Source: Candidatus Hydrogenedentota bacterium (lineage in GTDB: Bacteria; UBA8481; J006). From it: a stretch of DNA of 14,816 bases. A model generated the notes under the pieces. It was not told where the DNA came from. It was given only the letters and a program-made list of their open reading frames with translations, and made no database searches. Positions 1 through 5,784 of this stretch are shown here, one piece after another. The DNA lies in contig RFFU01000020.1 in assembly GCA_003697085.1 (NCBI GenBank), forward strand, positions 1 to 14,816, written 5' to 3'. Within the stretch, counting starts at the first letter, position 1; each line of letters opens with the position of its first letter. Made by a program: the position numbers and the translations under genes.

Positions 1-110
1 ACCCACCCCCAGCGCAGCGCCCCCTTCCGCACCAGAGGTACGGAAACCAACGTCACAACGAAGGAAACGGCTCCGGAAAAGAGAAGTAGAATCGGCAGGA
101 GACGGTTCAC
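1..110 (-). CDS. Probable WecA/MraY-type glycosyl-1-phosphate transferase, N-terminus only
   Basis: Only the first 36 codons are inside the window; the gene runs off the left edge. The GTG start at 110 has a strong Shine-Dalgarno sequence (GGAGG) a few bases upstream. The visible protein is one hydrophobic helix (about residues 4-26) followed by a PLVRKGALRWGWV stretch. That pattern of membrane helix, then P-L-V-R-K, then A-L-R-x-G, resembles the N-terminus of the UDP-sugar:undecaprenyl-phosphate sugar-1-phosphate transferases (WecA/TagO/MraY superfamily), where a V-D-x-P motif normally follows. Such enzymes start lipid-linked O-antigen, capsule or wall glycan synthesis at the inner membrane. 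It lies 67 bases downstream of yajC on the same strand and could be cotranscribed with it. secD is the usual neighbour after yajC, but this N-terminus does not read like SecD. The identification rests on a short segment and is tentative. Confidence 0.5.
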   Translation of the reverse strand, partial: MNRLLPILLLFSGAVSFVVTLVSVPLVRKGALRWGW

Positions 111-177
111 CTTTTTCCTCCACCTCGATTCGAACCACCGGCAGAACCGGCGGAACGGCTCCGGTCGCGGACCGGAT

Positions 178-558
178 TCAGGAAGACCGGGATTCCTTTT
201 CCTGAAGTTTCCTCGCCACGGCTACCTTGTCGAAAACGGTCTCCACCTTCGGTCCGATCCTGAGCGTAACCGTATTCTTTTCTACCTTCGTCACCTCGCC
301 ATGAATTCCCCCGGCCGTAACGACCTTGTCGCCCCGCTTCAACCCCTCTCTCATCTTCTCCTTCTCCTGCATCTCCTTCCTCTGCGGAGCGATTACGAAG
401 AAGTAAAAGACGAGAAGAATGATCCCAATGAGAAAGAACTGAGGAATAGCCGAGGGAGCCTGTTGCGGAGAAGCGGCGGCCGCAACAGAAGAGTTTCCTC
501 CCAGGGCAAGGAGAAACGCGAGGAACCACTTCGAACGTCTTTGGGCGCGATGGATCAT
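178..558 (-). CDS. yajC: Preprotein translocase accessory subunit YajC
   Basis: 126 residues. YajC is a small inner-membrane protein associated with SecDF in the Sec holotranslocon. The diagnostic part is the single transmembrane helix at about residues 40-57, followed immediately by the family signature APQRKEMQEKEKM. A small beta-rich domain comes next, with GDKVVTAGGIHGEV at residues 76-89, the usual YajC core. Unusually for the family, the helix is preceded by a basic, hydrophobic, Ala-rich N-terminus (residues 5-29). This resembles a signal peptide or second membrane segment and makes the protein slightly long; family members are commonly near 100-110 residues. The ATG overlaps the tgt stop as ATGA, so translation is probably coupled to tgt. 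The tgt-yajC order is classical. The absence of secD immediately downstream is the odd feature. Confidence 0.93.
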   Translation of the reverse strand: MIHRAQRRSKWFLAFLLALGGNSSVAAAASPQQAPSAIPQFFLIGIILLVFYFFVIAPQRKEMQEKEKMREGLKRGDKVVTAGGIHGEVTKVEKNTVTLRIGPKVETVFDKVAVARKLQEKESRSS

Positions 559-1664
559 GGCGCGATCATACGGTTCCGGTGCAGCAAGTCAACCCAGCCT
601 TCTTCTCCGTCCGAGAGATACCGCCGCACCTCCGCCAGGATCTCCAAAAGGTAGGTCAGGTTGTGGAGGGAAGCGAGGCGAACATAGAGGGGATCGCCGA
701 GGCGGTAGAGGTGCCTGAGAAAAGCCCGGGAATAATCTCGGCAGGTTCGACAACGGCATAGCGCATCGACGGGCCGTATGTCCGCCGAAAACTCGGCGCG
801 ATTGATCCGGATCAATCCTCGGCTCGTCCACAACGTCCCGTGCCGCGCCACGCGGGTCGGCAACACACAATCGAAAAGATCCACTCCCCGGGCAATCGCT
901 TTCAGAATTTGGCTCGGTTTTCCAACGCCCATCAAATACCGCGGCTTCTCCTTCGGAAGACACGGCTCCACGGCCTCGATCATCTCCATCATCACCCGTT
1001 CTTCTTCTCCAACGGACAGCCCCCCGATCGCGAACCCGTCAAACGGAAGAGACGAGATATTCTGCGCGGCATCACGCCGCATCTCGGCATCGAATCCTCC
1101 CTGGACGATAGCAAAGCGCAAGGTCCCCTCCGTGCGTGGTTGTTCGAGGGAACGGCGCGCCCAGCAGAGCGTCAATTCGTTCGCCCGGCGTTGAGCGACG
1201 GGCCCTTCCGAGGCGGACGGGCAAACGTCGAGAACCATCTGGACGTCACTTCCGATCGCGTTCTGGATCCGCAACGCCTCCTCCGGCGTGAGCAAGAAGC
1301 GCGAGCCGTCGAGCGGAGAAGAGAAGTGAACTCCTTCTTCCGTAATCTTCCGGAAGGGCGAGAGTGACATCACCTGGTACCCGCCCGAATCCGTCAGCAA
1401 CGGCAAATCGAAATCGGCGAAACGATGGAGCCCGCCGCACGCCTCGAGAATTTCCGGACCCGGTCGCAAAAGAAGATGATACGTATTGGCCAGAACCATT
1501 CTTGCTCCGGCTCCCGCCACTTCCTCCCACGTCAGTCCCTTCACGTTGCCGACCGTGCCGACCGGCATGAAACACGGCGTCTCGACGACGCCATGCCGCG
1601 TCACCAGCCGCCCGAACCTTGCGCGCCCGACGCACCGGACCAACGTAAACCCCGTCTCTAACAC
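555..1664 (-). CDS. tgt: tRNA-guanine transglycosylase (queuosine biosynthesis)
   Basis: 369 residues, normal length for bacterial Tgt. The enzyme exchanges guanine-34 of GUN-anticodon tRNAs for the queuine precursor preQ1. Family hallmarks are in order. VGTVGNVKG and ANTYHLLLRPG come near residues 35-69, then TDSGGYQVMS with Asp92 in the general acid/base position. VQGGFD and IGGLSVGE substrate-pocket motifs follow. The Asp in DLFDCVLPTR (around residue 265) is the expected nucleophile. A zinc site is formed by CRCRTC plus the His of SLHNL. I chose the GTG at 1664, which lies 7 bases inside the queA 3' end with a GAGG just upstream. Reading frame continues further upstream, but that extension would overlap queA by about 200 bases and lacks Tgt-like sequence. 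It sits between queA and yajC in a translationally overlapping run. Confidence 0.96.
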   Translation of the reverse strand: MLETGFTLVRCVGRARFGRLVTRHGVVETPCFMPVGTVGNVKGLTWEEVAGAGARMVLANTYHLLLRPGPEILEACGGLHRFADFDLPLLTDSGGYQVMSLSPFRKITEEGVHFSSPLDGSRFLLTPEEALRIQNAIGSDVQMVLDVCPSASEGPVAQRRANELTLCWARRSLEQPRTEGTLRFAIVQGGFDAEMRRDAAQNISSLPFDGFAIGGLSVGEEERVMMEMIEAVEPCLPKEKPRYLMGVGKPSQILKAIARGVDLFDCVLPTRVARHGTLWTSRGLIRINRAEFSADIRPVDALCRCRTCRDYSRAFLRHLYRLGDPLYVRLASLHNLTYLLEILAEVRRYLSDGEEGWVDLLHRNRMIAP

Positions 1665-2761
1665 CGACCTCGCTCCCGAATGAACATCACGTCTCCGTAG
1701 GAATAGAACCGGTAGCCGGTCTTCACGGCATGCCGGTAGGCGTCGAAAATCTTCTCTCCCGCGAAGGCATGGACCAAACGCAAGAGCGAGGAATTCGGAA
1801 GATGAAAATTCGTAACCAGCGCTTCCACGATTCGAAATCGAAACCCGGGTTTGATGTAAAGGTCCGTCTCTCCGCACGTCTTACCGGTGATTGCATAGGA
1901 TTCGAGTGCTCGAACCACGGTTGTTCCCACGGCGATTATGCGGCCGCGGGCTCCGTCCGGCCTCGCCCTCTCCTCCTCCACCAGTCGCCTCGTCTCCTCC
2001 GGAATCGAATACCACTCCTTGTGGAGGCGTTTCTGGCCGGGGTGAACCGGAGCGAAGGTACCGTATCCGATATTGAGCGTGAGGAAGGCCGTCCGTGCTC
2101 CCCGGGATCGGATCGCCTCGAGAATTTCCCCCGTAAAATGAAAGCCGGCGGTCGGTGCAGCGGCCGCCTCTCCGCGCGCCGCGTACACGGTTTGGTACCG
2201 CTCCTCGTCCTCGGGGATCGGTTCCCTCTTGATATACGGAGGAAGGGGCACCGTGCCTCTTTTTTCGGCAACCTCGGAGACCTCGGCCCCGCCGAAATCG
2301 AGTAAGGCCGTTCCATCGGGCAGACGGCGCTTCAGGCGGGCTGCAAACCCACCGAAATCGATCTCCTCGCCGTCCCGCAACCTCGTCAAAGGGCGCAAAA
2401 GCGCCGGGACCACGCCGCCGCGGCCTGCAAGAAGAAGGGCTTCCACCTTTCCCCCCGAACGACGCCGCCCCCACAAACGCGCCTTGAAGACCCGCACGTC
2501 GTTGAAAATCAAAATATCACTCTCACGAATCTCCTTCGGAAAATCGTGAAAGGCCCCGCCATCGATTATCTCACCGGTCTTTGGGGACAGGATCATCAAC
2601 CGCGATTCGGCGCGGTGAGGCGTCGGGTGGTACGCAATCCTTCCCGGCGGAAGTTCGTAGTCGTATCGGATCGTACAGGTCTCCCGTTCTTCGTCGTGTT
2701 CTTGCGGCTCTTCGTCGTGATCTTGCGGCGTCGCCCTTTTTGACTGTCGCCTCTCGTTCAC
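1658..2761 (-). CDS. queA: S-adenosylmethionine:tRNA ribosyltransferase-isomerase (queuosine biosynthesis)
   Basis: 367 residues from the GTG chosen here. QueA transfers and isomerises the ribosyl moiety of SAM onto preQ1-modified tRNA, producing epoxyqueuosine; it acts directly after Tgt. Family motifs seen are YDYELPPGRIA (33-43), SRLMIL, IFNDVRVFKARLWG (85-98), APTAGFHFT, LNIGYGTFAPV, IIAVGTTVVRALES and the C-terminal TNFHLPNSSLLRLVHAFAG. The GTG start overlaps the upstream stop codon as GTGA, which favours coupled translation. No ATG, GTG or TTG lies closer to the conserved core. This start therefore leaves a 30-residue, strongly charged N-terminal extension absent from typical QueA proteins. 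The extension contains two copies of a PQ-D/E-HDEE heptapeptide. An ATG at 2923 exists but would overlap the preceding gene by 166 bases. Function is certain; the exact start is less so. Confidence 0.95.
   Translation of the reverse strand: MNERRQSKRATPQDHDEEPQEHDEERETCTIRYDYELPPGRIAYHPTPHRAESRLMILSPKTGEIIDGGAFHDFPKEIRESDILIFNDVRVFKARLWGRRRSGGKVEALLLAGRGGVVPALLRPLTRLRDGEEIDFGGFAARLKRRLPDGTALLDFGGAEVSEVAEKRGTVPLPPYIKREPIPEDEERYQTVYAARGEAAAAPTAGFHFTGEILEAIRSRGARTAFLTLNIGYGTFAPVHPGQKRLHKEWYSIPEETRRLVEEERARPDGARGRIIAVGTTVVRALESYAITGKTCGETDLYIKPGFRFRIVEALVTNFHLPNSSLLRLVHAFAGEKIFDAYRHAVKTGYRFYSYGDVMFIRERGRC
2687..2728 (-). repeat. Two tandem 21-bp units inside the queA 5' end
   Basis: Two adjacent 21-base units (2687-2707 and 2708-2728) differ at only two positions. 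They encode PQDHDEE followed by PQEHDEE in the N-terminal extension of QueA. The length is a multiple of three, so the frame is kept. It looks like a recent in-frame duplication in a region with little structural constraint. Confidence 0.85.
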
Positions 2762-3948
2762 GGAGTTTCTCTTTTCTTTCCGCCTTTCCAGCGGACCACC
2801 GAGGAATTCGGGAAATAATGCTTCAATATCTCCCGATAATTGAATCCCGCCTCGGCCCTTCCCATCGCCCCCCATTGGCACAGCCCGACCCCATGACCGA
2901 AACCATTTCCCGAAATAAGCCACCCGGTTTTCGTCGGAACGATGTCCGCCAAGGTCGAACGCATTTCACCAGCCCCGATCACCCGCCGGAAATCCTTACC
3001 GCTCACCAGAAACCTTCGTTCTGCCCCCTTGCGCGTTCTCCCGACGAGGCGGATGTACCGGATTCGTCCCGACGGACCGCGTGAAAGCACAGCCAGCCGG
3101 GTCACCTTCCAGAGGCCCCAGTGACTCCGCGCCTTCTCATTCATTCGACTCCGGCTCAATTCCGTCGTCCAAAAGAAGCGAGGGTACGCCTCGCAATAGG
3201 TATCGGAAACGCTTTGAAAGACTTTCGTGGTTTCGTCTCCGGCGCCTGACTTTGTCCCCCAAACCTCCTGGGGTGTTGCCGTTCGGCCGCCGCACGATGA
3301 ATGAAAAAAGCCGGGAACGATCTCCCCGTCATGAAACAGCACCTCGCCGCGCGTGGCCCGAACCGCCCGGCTGGTCTCTTCCCGCTCGGCCGCCTTTCCT
3401 CCGTAAACCTGATCCGTGACCCCGTCGCGAAGATCGTATTCCTTTGGCACGGTCGGAGAGCGCCGTCGTTTCGCAAGAATCGCAAGAACATAGGAGCGAG
3501 CCACGACGGCCTGCGCCTTCAACGCCTCCTGCGGCGCCCTCCGACTCATCTCCGCCGGAACCACCCCGAGAAGATAGTCCTCCAAGGAAACGTGATTGAT
3601 GACCGCCACCCCAGGCGCACGGCCTCGATCGGCGCTCGCTCTTCCCAAACGCCTTACCTCGATGGACCCTCGATATGGTTTTCCATTTACGAGAATCGGA
3701 TTCTTCCCCTCGGGGAAAAAGCGGGGAAGCGCCGAGTGTGCGGCGAGTTTCACGCGCCGCCCATTCGCCGCCGTGATCTCGACGGAAGAAAGATTCTCCG
3801 CGAGAAGGACACGAATCCTCTCGGAAGACACGATAGACTGATGTCGTTGAGCGGCGGTACAGGCCGGACCACACAGGATCATCGCCGGAATCAGGAGAAA
3901 GAGGAAAGACGCGTTTCGAAAAAGAAAGAACGGCGCGGGAGTTCGCAC
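2758..3948 (-). CDS. SpoIID/LytB-domain protein, probable exported peptidoglycan lytic enzyme
   Basis: 396 residues from the GTG at 3948. Residues 1-33 form a basic start plus hydrophobic core ending in Cys/Ala-rich sequence, a likely Sec signal peptide (no clean lipobox). The mature part matches the SpoIID family: INHVSLEDYLLGVVPAEM (117-134), LKAQAVVARSYVLA (143-156), YDLRDGVTDQVYGG (171-184), GFFHSSCGG (213-221) and GNGFGHGVGLCQWGAMGRA (347-365). In Bacillus SpoIID, a lytic transglycosylase that trims septal peptidoglycan during sporulation, the Glu of the VPAEM motif is catalytic; here it is Glu133. Nothing else in the window points to sporulation, so a wall-remodelling role in the periplasm is the inference. 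An upstream ATG at 4044 would overlap the dksA-like gene by 46 bases and was not used. The 3' end overlaps queA as GTGA. Confidence 0.88.
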   Translation of the reverse strand: MRTPAPFFLFRNASFLFLLIPAMILCGPACTAAQRHQSIVSSERIRVLLAENLSSVEITAANGRRVKLAAHSALPRFFPEGKNPILVNGKPYRGSIEVRRLGRASADRGRAPGVAVINHVSLEDYLLGVVPAEMSRRAPQEALKAQAVVARSYVLAILAKRRRSPTVPKEYDLRDGVTDQVYGGKAAEREETSRAVRATRGEVLFHDGEIVPGFFHSSCGGRTATPQEVWGTKSGAGDETTKVFQSVSDTYCEAYPRFFWTTELSRSRMNEKARSHWGLWKVTRLAVLSRGPSGRIRYIRLVGRTRKGAERRFLVSGKDFRRVIGAGEMRSTLADIVPTKTGWLISGNGFGHGVGLCQWGAMGRAEAGFNYREILKHYFPNSSVVRWKGGKKRETP

Positions 3949-3998
3949 TGAACGCGAGGGAAAACCGCCGTTACAATCCTCGAATTCTCGTACGTCGA

Positions 3999-4529
3999 TC
4001 AGGGAATGCGTCCGCGCCGTTCCTGTTCTTCCTTCGTTTTGCACGCTATACAGAGGCGGGCGTACGGCAGCGCCTCGAGCCGGGGGATCTCGATCGGCTC
4101 TCCGCAGTCCAGACAGAGGCCATACGTCCCCTCACCCATCCGCTCCAACGCCGCCTCCACCATTTCCAGTTGCAACTGGTCATTTTCCTGCCTTCCCTTC
4201 CGGAGAGCCATCGTTTCCCGGTTGATCGCCATATCGATTACGTCACCGACATTGAGATCGCCCACGTCTTGATCGATCATCCCCAGGCTCATTCGCAATC
4301 GCTCCCGTTCCTCCTCCAGCTTCTTCCTCAAGGACTCCAGTAACTTCTTCCCAAGCGAAACTGTCTTCTTCCGGGAAACCGTCTTGGCGGTCTTTTTCGC
4401 CCCCCCCCGTCCCGCCTTCGGTGACGCCTTCCTCCCCTTTGCTTTCGCTGTTTTCCCGGTTTGCTTCCCGGCAACCCATTTCGCCGCCTTCTTTTTTGCC
4501 GTATTCTTGACGCTCTTCTTCTTCGGCAT
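3999..4529 (-). CDS. DksA/TraR-family zinc-finger protein with lysine-rich N-terminal tail
   Basis: 176 residues. The C-terminal half is a standard DksA-type module. A coiled coil spans about residues 60-135, whose tip carries DVIDMA (96-101), matching the DxxDxA pattern DksA inserts into the RNA polymerase secondary channel. A C4 zinc finger follows (Cys139, Cys142, Cys160, Cys163; CxxC-17-CxxC). DksA modulates stringent-response promoters, including ribosomal ones. The first ~60 residues are almost entirely Lys, Ala, Thr and Gly, resembling histone H1-like basic tails and suggesting non-specific DNA or RNA binding. That tail is not part of E. coli DksA. The ATG has GAGGGAG about 5 bases upstream. 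The gene heads the minus-strand run, 50 bases ahead of the spoIID-like gene, and is divergent from rpsT. Whether it acts as true DksA or as another family member cannot be told from sequence. Confidence 0.9.
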   Translation of the reverse strand: MPKKKSVKNTAKKKAAKWVAGKQTGKTAKAKGRKASPKAGRGGAKKTAKTVSRKKTVSLGKKLLESLRKKLEEERERLRMSLGMIDQDVGDLNVGDVIDMAINRETMALRKGRQENDQLQLEMVEAALERMGEGTYGLCLDCGEPIEIPRLEALPYARLCIACKTKEEQERRGRIP

Positions 4530-4612
4530 CGTTCTCCCTCATCAAAATTTTCTTCGGCTCGTATCCGAACTCATAATGTTCCGGCTCGCCTTCGTCCCAT
4601 CTCTGCACCTAT

Positions 4613-4643
4613 TTTTCGGGAAGAATCCTCTGTTTCCCGAAAA
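4613..4643. promoter_or_regulatory. 10-bp perfect dyad between dksA-like gene and rpsT
   Basis: TTTTCGGGAA at 4613-4622 is matched by TTCCCGAAAA at 4634-4643 across an 11-base spacer, so the arm centres are 21 bp apart (two helical turns). It sits in the 266-base divergent region, and no run of T follows on either strand as a terminator would need. It could be an operator for a dimeric regulator or an RNA hairpin in the dksA leader. The role is inferred only from geometry. Confidence 0.45.
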
Positions 4644-4712
4644 TGGAAGGCGTTTTCTACACGAAACCTCGCTCTTTGAAAAGAAAAAAGTCCCGTCCCA
4701 ACCTTTTTCCTG

Positions 4713-4742
4713 TTGACCCGGCCCCTCGTCTCGGCATAGGCT
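4713..4742 (+). promoter_or_regulatory. Possible sigma-70-type promoter for rpsT
   Basis: TTGACC (4713-4718) is followed after 18 bases by TAGGCT (4737-4742), keeping the T-A...T positions of a -10 box. The predicted transcript would begin about 47 bases before the rpsT ATG. The -10 is weak, so this is tentative. Confidence 0.33.
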
Positions 4743-4795
4743 CATTCCCTCGTCGTCCCGACGACGATCTTGTTCCAAAGGAGAAGAGAAGGAAG

Positions 4796-5035
4796 ATGGA
4801 CAGACATCCCGATGCCTTCAAGCGGGCGCGGCAGGCCGTGAAACGTCGCGAGCGGAATCGCGCCGCGATTTCGCGTCTGAAGACGCTCAAAAAGAAGGTC
4901 GCATCCGCATCAGACCAGGAGCGTGCGGAAGCTTTGCGCGTGTTTCAAAAGACCGCCGATTCCTTGGCGCGAAAGGGCGTCATTCATCGAAACAAAGCCG
5001 CTCGCCTCGTCTCGCGCGCGATGAAGAAGCGGTAA
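4796..5035 (+). CDS. rpsT: 30S ribosomal protein S20
   Basis: 79 residues, slightly shorter than the usual 85-90. S20 binds the 5' and 3' minor domains of 16S rRNA early in 30S assembly. The sequence is strongly basic and all-helical, with the family pattern S/K-A-x-K-R near the start (FKRARQAVKRRERNRAA), a central LKTLKKKV helix and the C-terminal KGVIHRNKAARLVSRAMKKR signature. The ATG at 4796 was chosen because AGGAGAAGAGAAGGAAG precedes it and the S20 homology begins there; the open frame continues upstream to 4643 but reads as promoter and leader. It is monocistronic, facing away from the dksA-like gene. No convincing intrinsic terminator follows the stop codon. Confidence 0.95.
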   Translation: MDRHPDAFKRARQAVKRRERNRAAISRLKTLKKKVASASDQERAEALRVFQKTADSLARKGVIHRNKAARLVSRAMKKR

Positions 5036-5154
5036 CCGCCGCTCCTTCGCCCCAAATTCCTCGACCTCTCCTTCCACGTTCTCCGTAGCAACCGGCAGGC
5101 GGCCCGACCAGCGTTCCTCCCCTCGCGGGATCCCTCATCGGGCCGCGGCCCACG

Positions 5155-5171
5155 GCGGGCAAGATGCCCGC
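5155..5171 (+). repeat. Dispersed hairpin, type A (GCGGGCA-AGA-TGCCCGC)
   Basis: Perfect 7-bp stem with an AGA loop, followed by GTTCCCAGG. A diverged copy at about 5192-5209 and further relatives at 5265-5282, 5586-5605 and 7667-7683 share the stem-AGA-stem plan and the same orientation. Confidence 0.75.
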
Positions 5172-5237
5172 GTTCCCAGGAAGCGCTTCTTCGCAGACAA
5201 GAATGTCCGGCCTCCACAATACGGAGGAAATGGGGCG

Positions 5238-5253
5238 CAGGTTCTCCAACCTG
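5238..5253 (+). repeat. Short hairpin CAGGTT-CTCC-AACCTG
   Basis: Perfect 6-bp stem with a four-base loop, embedded between two type A hairpins. No T tract follows, so it is unlikely to be a terminator. Confidence 0.6.
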
Positions 5254-5264
5254 TGGGTGCAAGT

Positions 5265-5282
5265 GCGGACGAGGACGCCCGC
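5265..5282 (+). repeat. Dispersed hairpin, type A, diverged
   Basis: GCGGACG and CGCCCGC arms with one mismatch around a short purine loop. It aligns base for base in length with the copy at 5586-5605, and is followed by CCCTCC where the others have CTCCCA or CTCCAC. Confidence 0.55.
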
Positions 5283-5303
5283 CCCTCCATCGCCCCGGTG
5301 TCG

Positions 5304-5334
5304 TTCCGAAAATCGCCGCAAGGCGATTGAGGAA
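5304..5334 (+). repeat. Dispersed hairpin, type B, GCAA tetraloop
   Basis: AATCGCC (5311-5317) and GGCGATT (5322-5328) form a perfect 7-bp stem closed by GCAA, a GNRA-type tetraloop. Outer TTCC and GGAA arms extend it across a small interior loop. The TTCC...GGAAT frame recurs at 5475-5505 with a different interior. Confidence 0.7.
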
Positions 5335-5374
5335 TCCCCTTCGGATGGTATCCCGCCGTGGTGCCAATACGCCC

Positions 5375-5443
5375 CCCTCACCCCAACCCTCCCTGCCTGC
5401 GGCGCGATGCGTCGCGGCAGGCAGGTCCCCCGAGGGGTGAGGG
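5375..5443 (+). repeat. Long imperfect inverted repeat
   Basis: CCCTCACCCC (5375-5384) pairs with GGGGTGAGGG (5434-5443). A second stem lies inside: CCTGCCTGC (5392-5400) with GCAGGCAGG (5417-5425). The outer arms resemble the widespread CCCTCACCC...GGGTGAGGG intergenic repeat of environmental bacterial genomes. Confidence 0.72.
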
Positions 5444-5474
5444 AGAACGAGGCGGTTGTCAGCAATCTTGGGGG

Positions 5475-5505
5475 ATTCCTCGTCGGCCTCCGGCCTCCTC
5501 GGAAT
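5475..5505 (+). repeat. Dispersed hairpin, type B
   Basis: ATTCC (5475-5479) pairs with GGAAT (5501-5505), and GGCC-TCC-GGCC (5485-5495) forms an inner stem. Followed by GACAGCGAGGGAGG, directly adjoining the palindrome at 5518. Confidence 0.65.
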
Positions 5506-5517
5506 GACAGCGAGGGA

Positions 5518-5537
5518 GGGCGACCGGCCGGTCGCCC
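5518..5537 (+). repeat. Perfect 20-bp palindrome
   Basis: GGGCGACCGG is followed immediately by its exact reverse complement, then CCTACAG. With no loop bases it can cruciform, or fold as an 8-bp stem with a four-base loop. The GGGCGACC...GGTCGCCCCTAC form resembles a recurrent intergenic element. Confidence 0.78.
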
Positions 5538-5585
5538 CTACAGTCCGCGATCGAATCCATCCCTCTCCTTTTCTCCACCGTTTTT

Positions 5586-5605
5586 CGCAGACAAGAGTGT
5601 CTGCG
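5586..5605 (+). repeat. Dispersed hairpin, type A, perfect 8-bp stem
   Basis: CGCAGACA-AGAG-TGTCTGCG, followed by CTCCACC. The same CGCAGACAAGA stretch occurs at about 5192 in a diverged copy, so the two are likely relatives. Confidence 0.75.
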
Positions 5606-5733
5606 CTCCACCAACTTTGTTATTTCGGCATTCTCGATTCCTTCCGTGTTGTCCCGTACACTTCGTTCTCTGCCCTTGCTCTCCCCCTTTTCCCTTTTTC
5701 TTTTTGCCTCTTGACTTTTGCCTTTTTCTTTTT

Positions 5734-5760
5734 CCGTGTTCTCCGTGTCTTCCGTGGTTT
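5734..5760 (+). repeat. Three 9-bp units in a pyrimidine tract (CCGTG-N4)
   Basis: CCGTGTTCT, CCGTGTCTT and CCGTGGTTT follow one another. They are flanked by runs such as CCTTTTTCTTTTT, present twice (about 5692-5705 and 5721-5733). On the minus strand the tract reads ACGGAGAACACGGAAAAAG, a motif I associate with dispersed intergenic repeats in several bacterial groups. It begins about 25 bases beyond the holA stop codon. Confidence 0.65.
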
Positions 5761-5784
5761 TTTCCTTCCGCGGCTTCCGCGGTC

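Larger units (their letters stand above)
5036..5784. other. Gene-free interval filled with dispersed hairpin repeats
   Basis: This 749-base gap between convergent rpsT and holA has long open frames on both strands, but none resembles a protein. Positions 5155-5605 hold nine or so short inverted repeats, listed separately. About 5675-5770 is pyrimidine-rich on the plus strand, with a 9-bp periodic core. Phrases such as the GATTCCTC...GGAATGACA element, the GGCGACC palindrome followed by CCCTAC, and the GTGTTCTCCGTGTC tract are the kind seen as scattered intergenic repeats across many environmental bacterial genomes. I see no promoter or RNA gene here. Confidence 0.75.

Noticed and set aside
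2762-2923. ATG at 2923 as start of queA
   Set aside because: It lies 166 bases inside the SpoIID-domain gene and has no QueA-like sequence. The GTGA overlap at 2761 is more economical.
3949-4044. ATG at 4044 as start of the SpoIID-domain gene
   Set aside because: It would overlap the dksA-like gene and put about 30 hydrophilic residues ahead of the signal peptide. The GTG at 3948 gives a normal signal sequence.
4530-4608. Short leader peptide frame (ATG at 4608) before the dksA-like gene
   Set aside because: It runs on out of frame deep into the dksA-like gene and has only a weak ribosome site (AGGTG). There is no stop codon near the dksA start that would suggest coupling.
5768-5782. CCGCGG-CTT-CCGCGG hairpin next to the holA stop as a terminator
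   Set aside because: No T tract follows the stem on either strand in the direction of the gene it would terminate.
5036-5784. CRISPR array
   Set aside because: The repeats are hairpins of different types and irregular spacing, without constant-length spacers, and there are no cas genes in the window.
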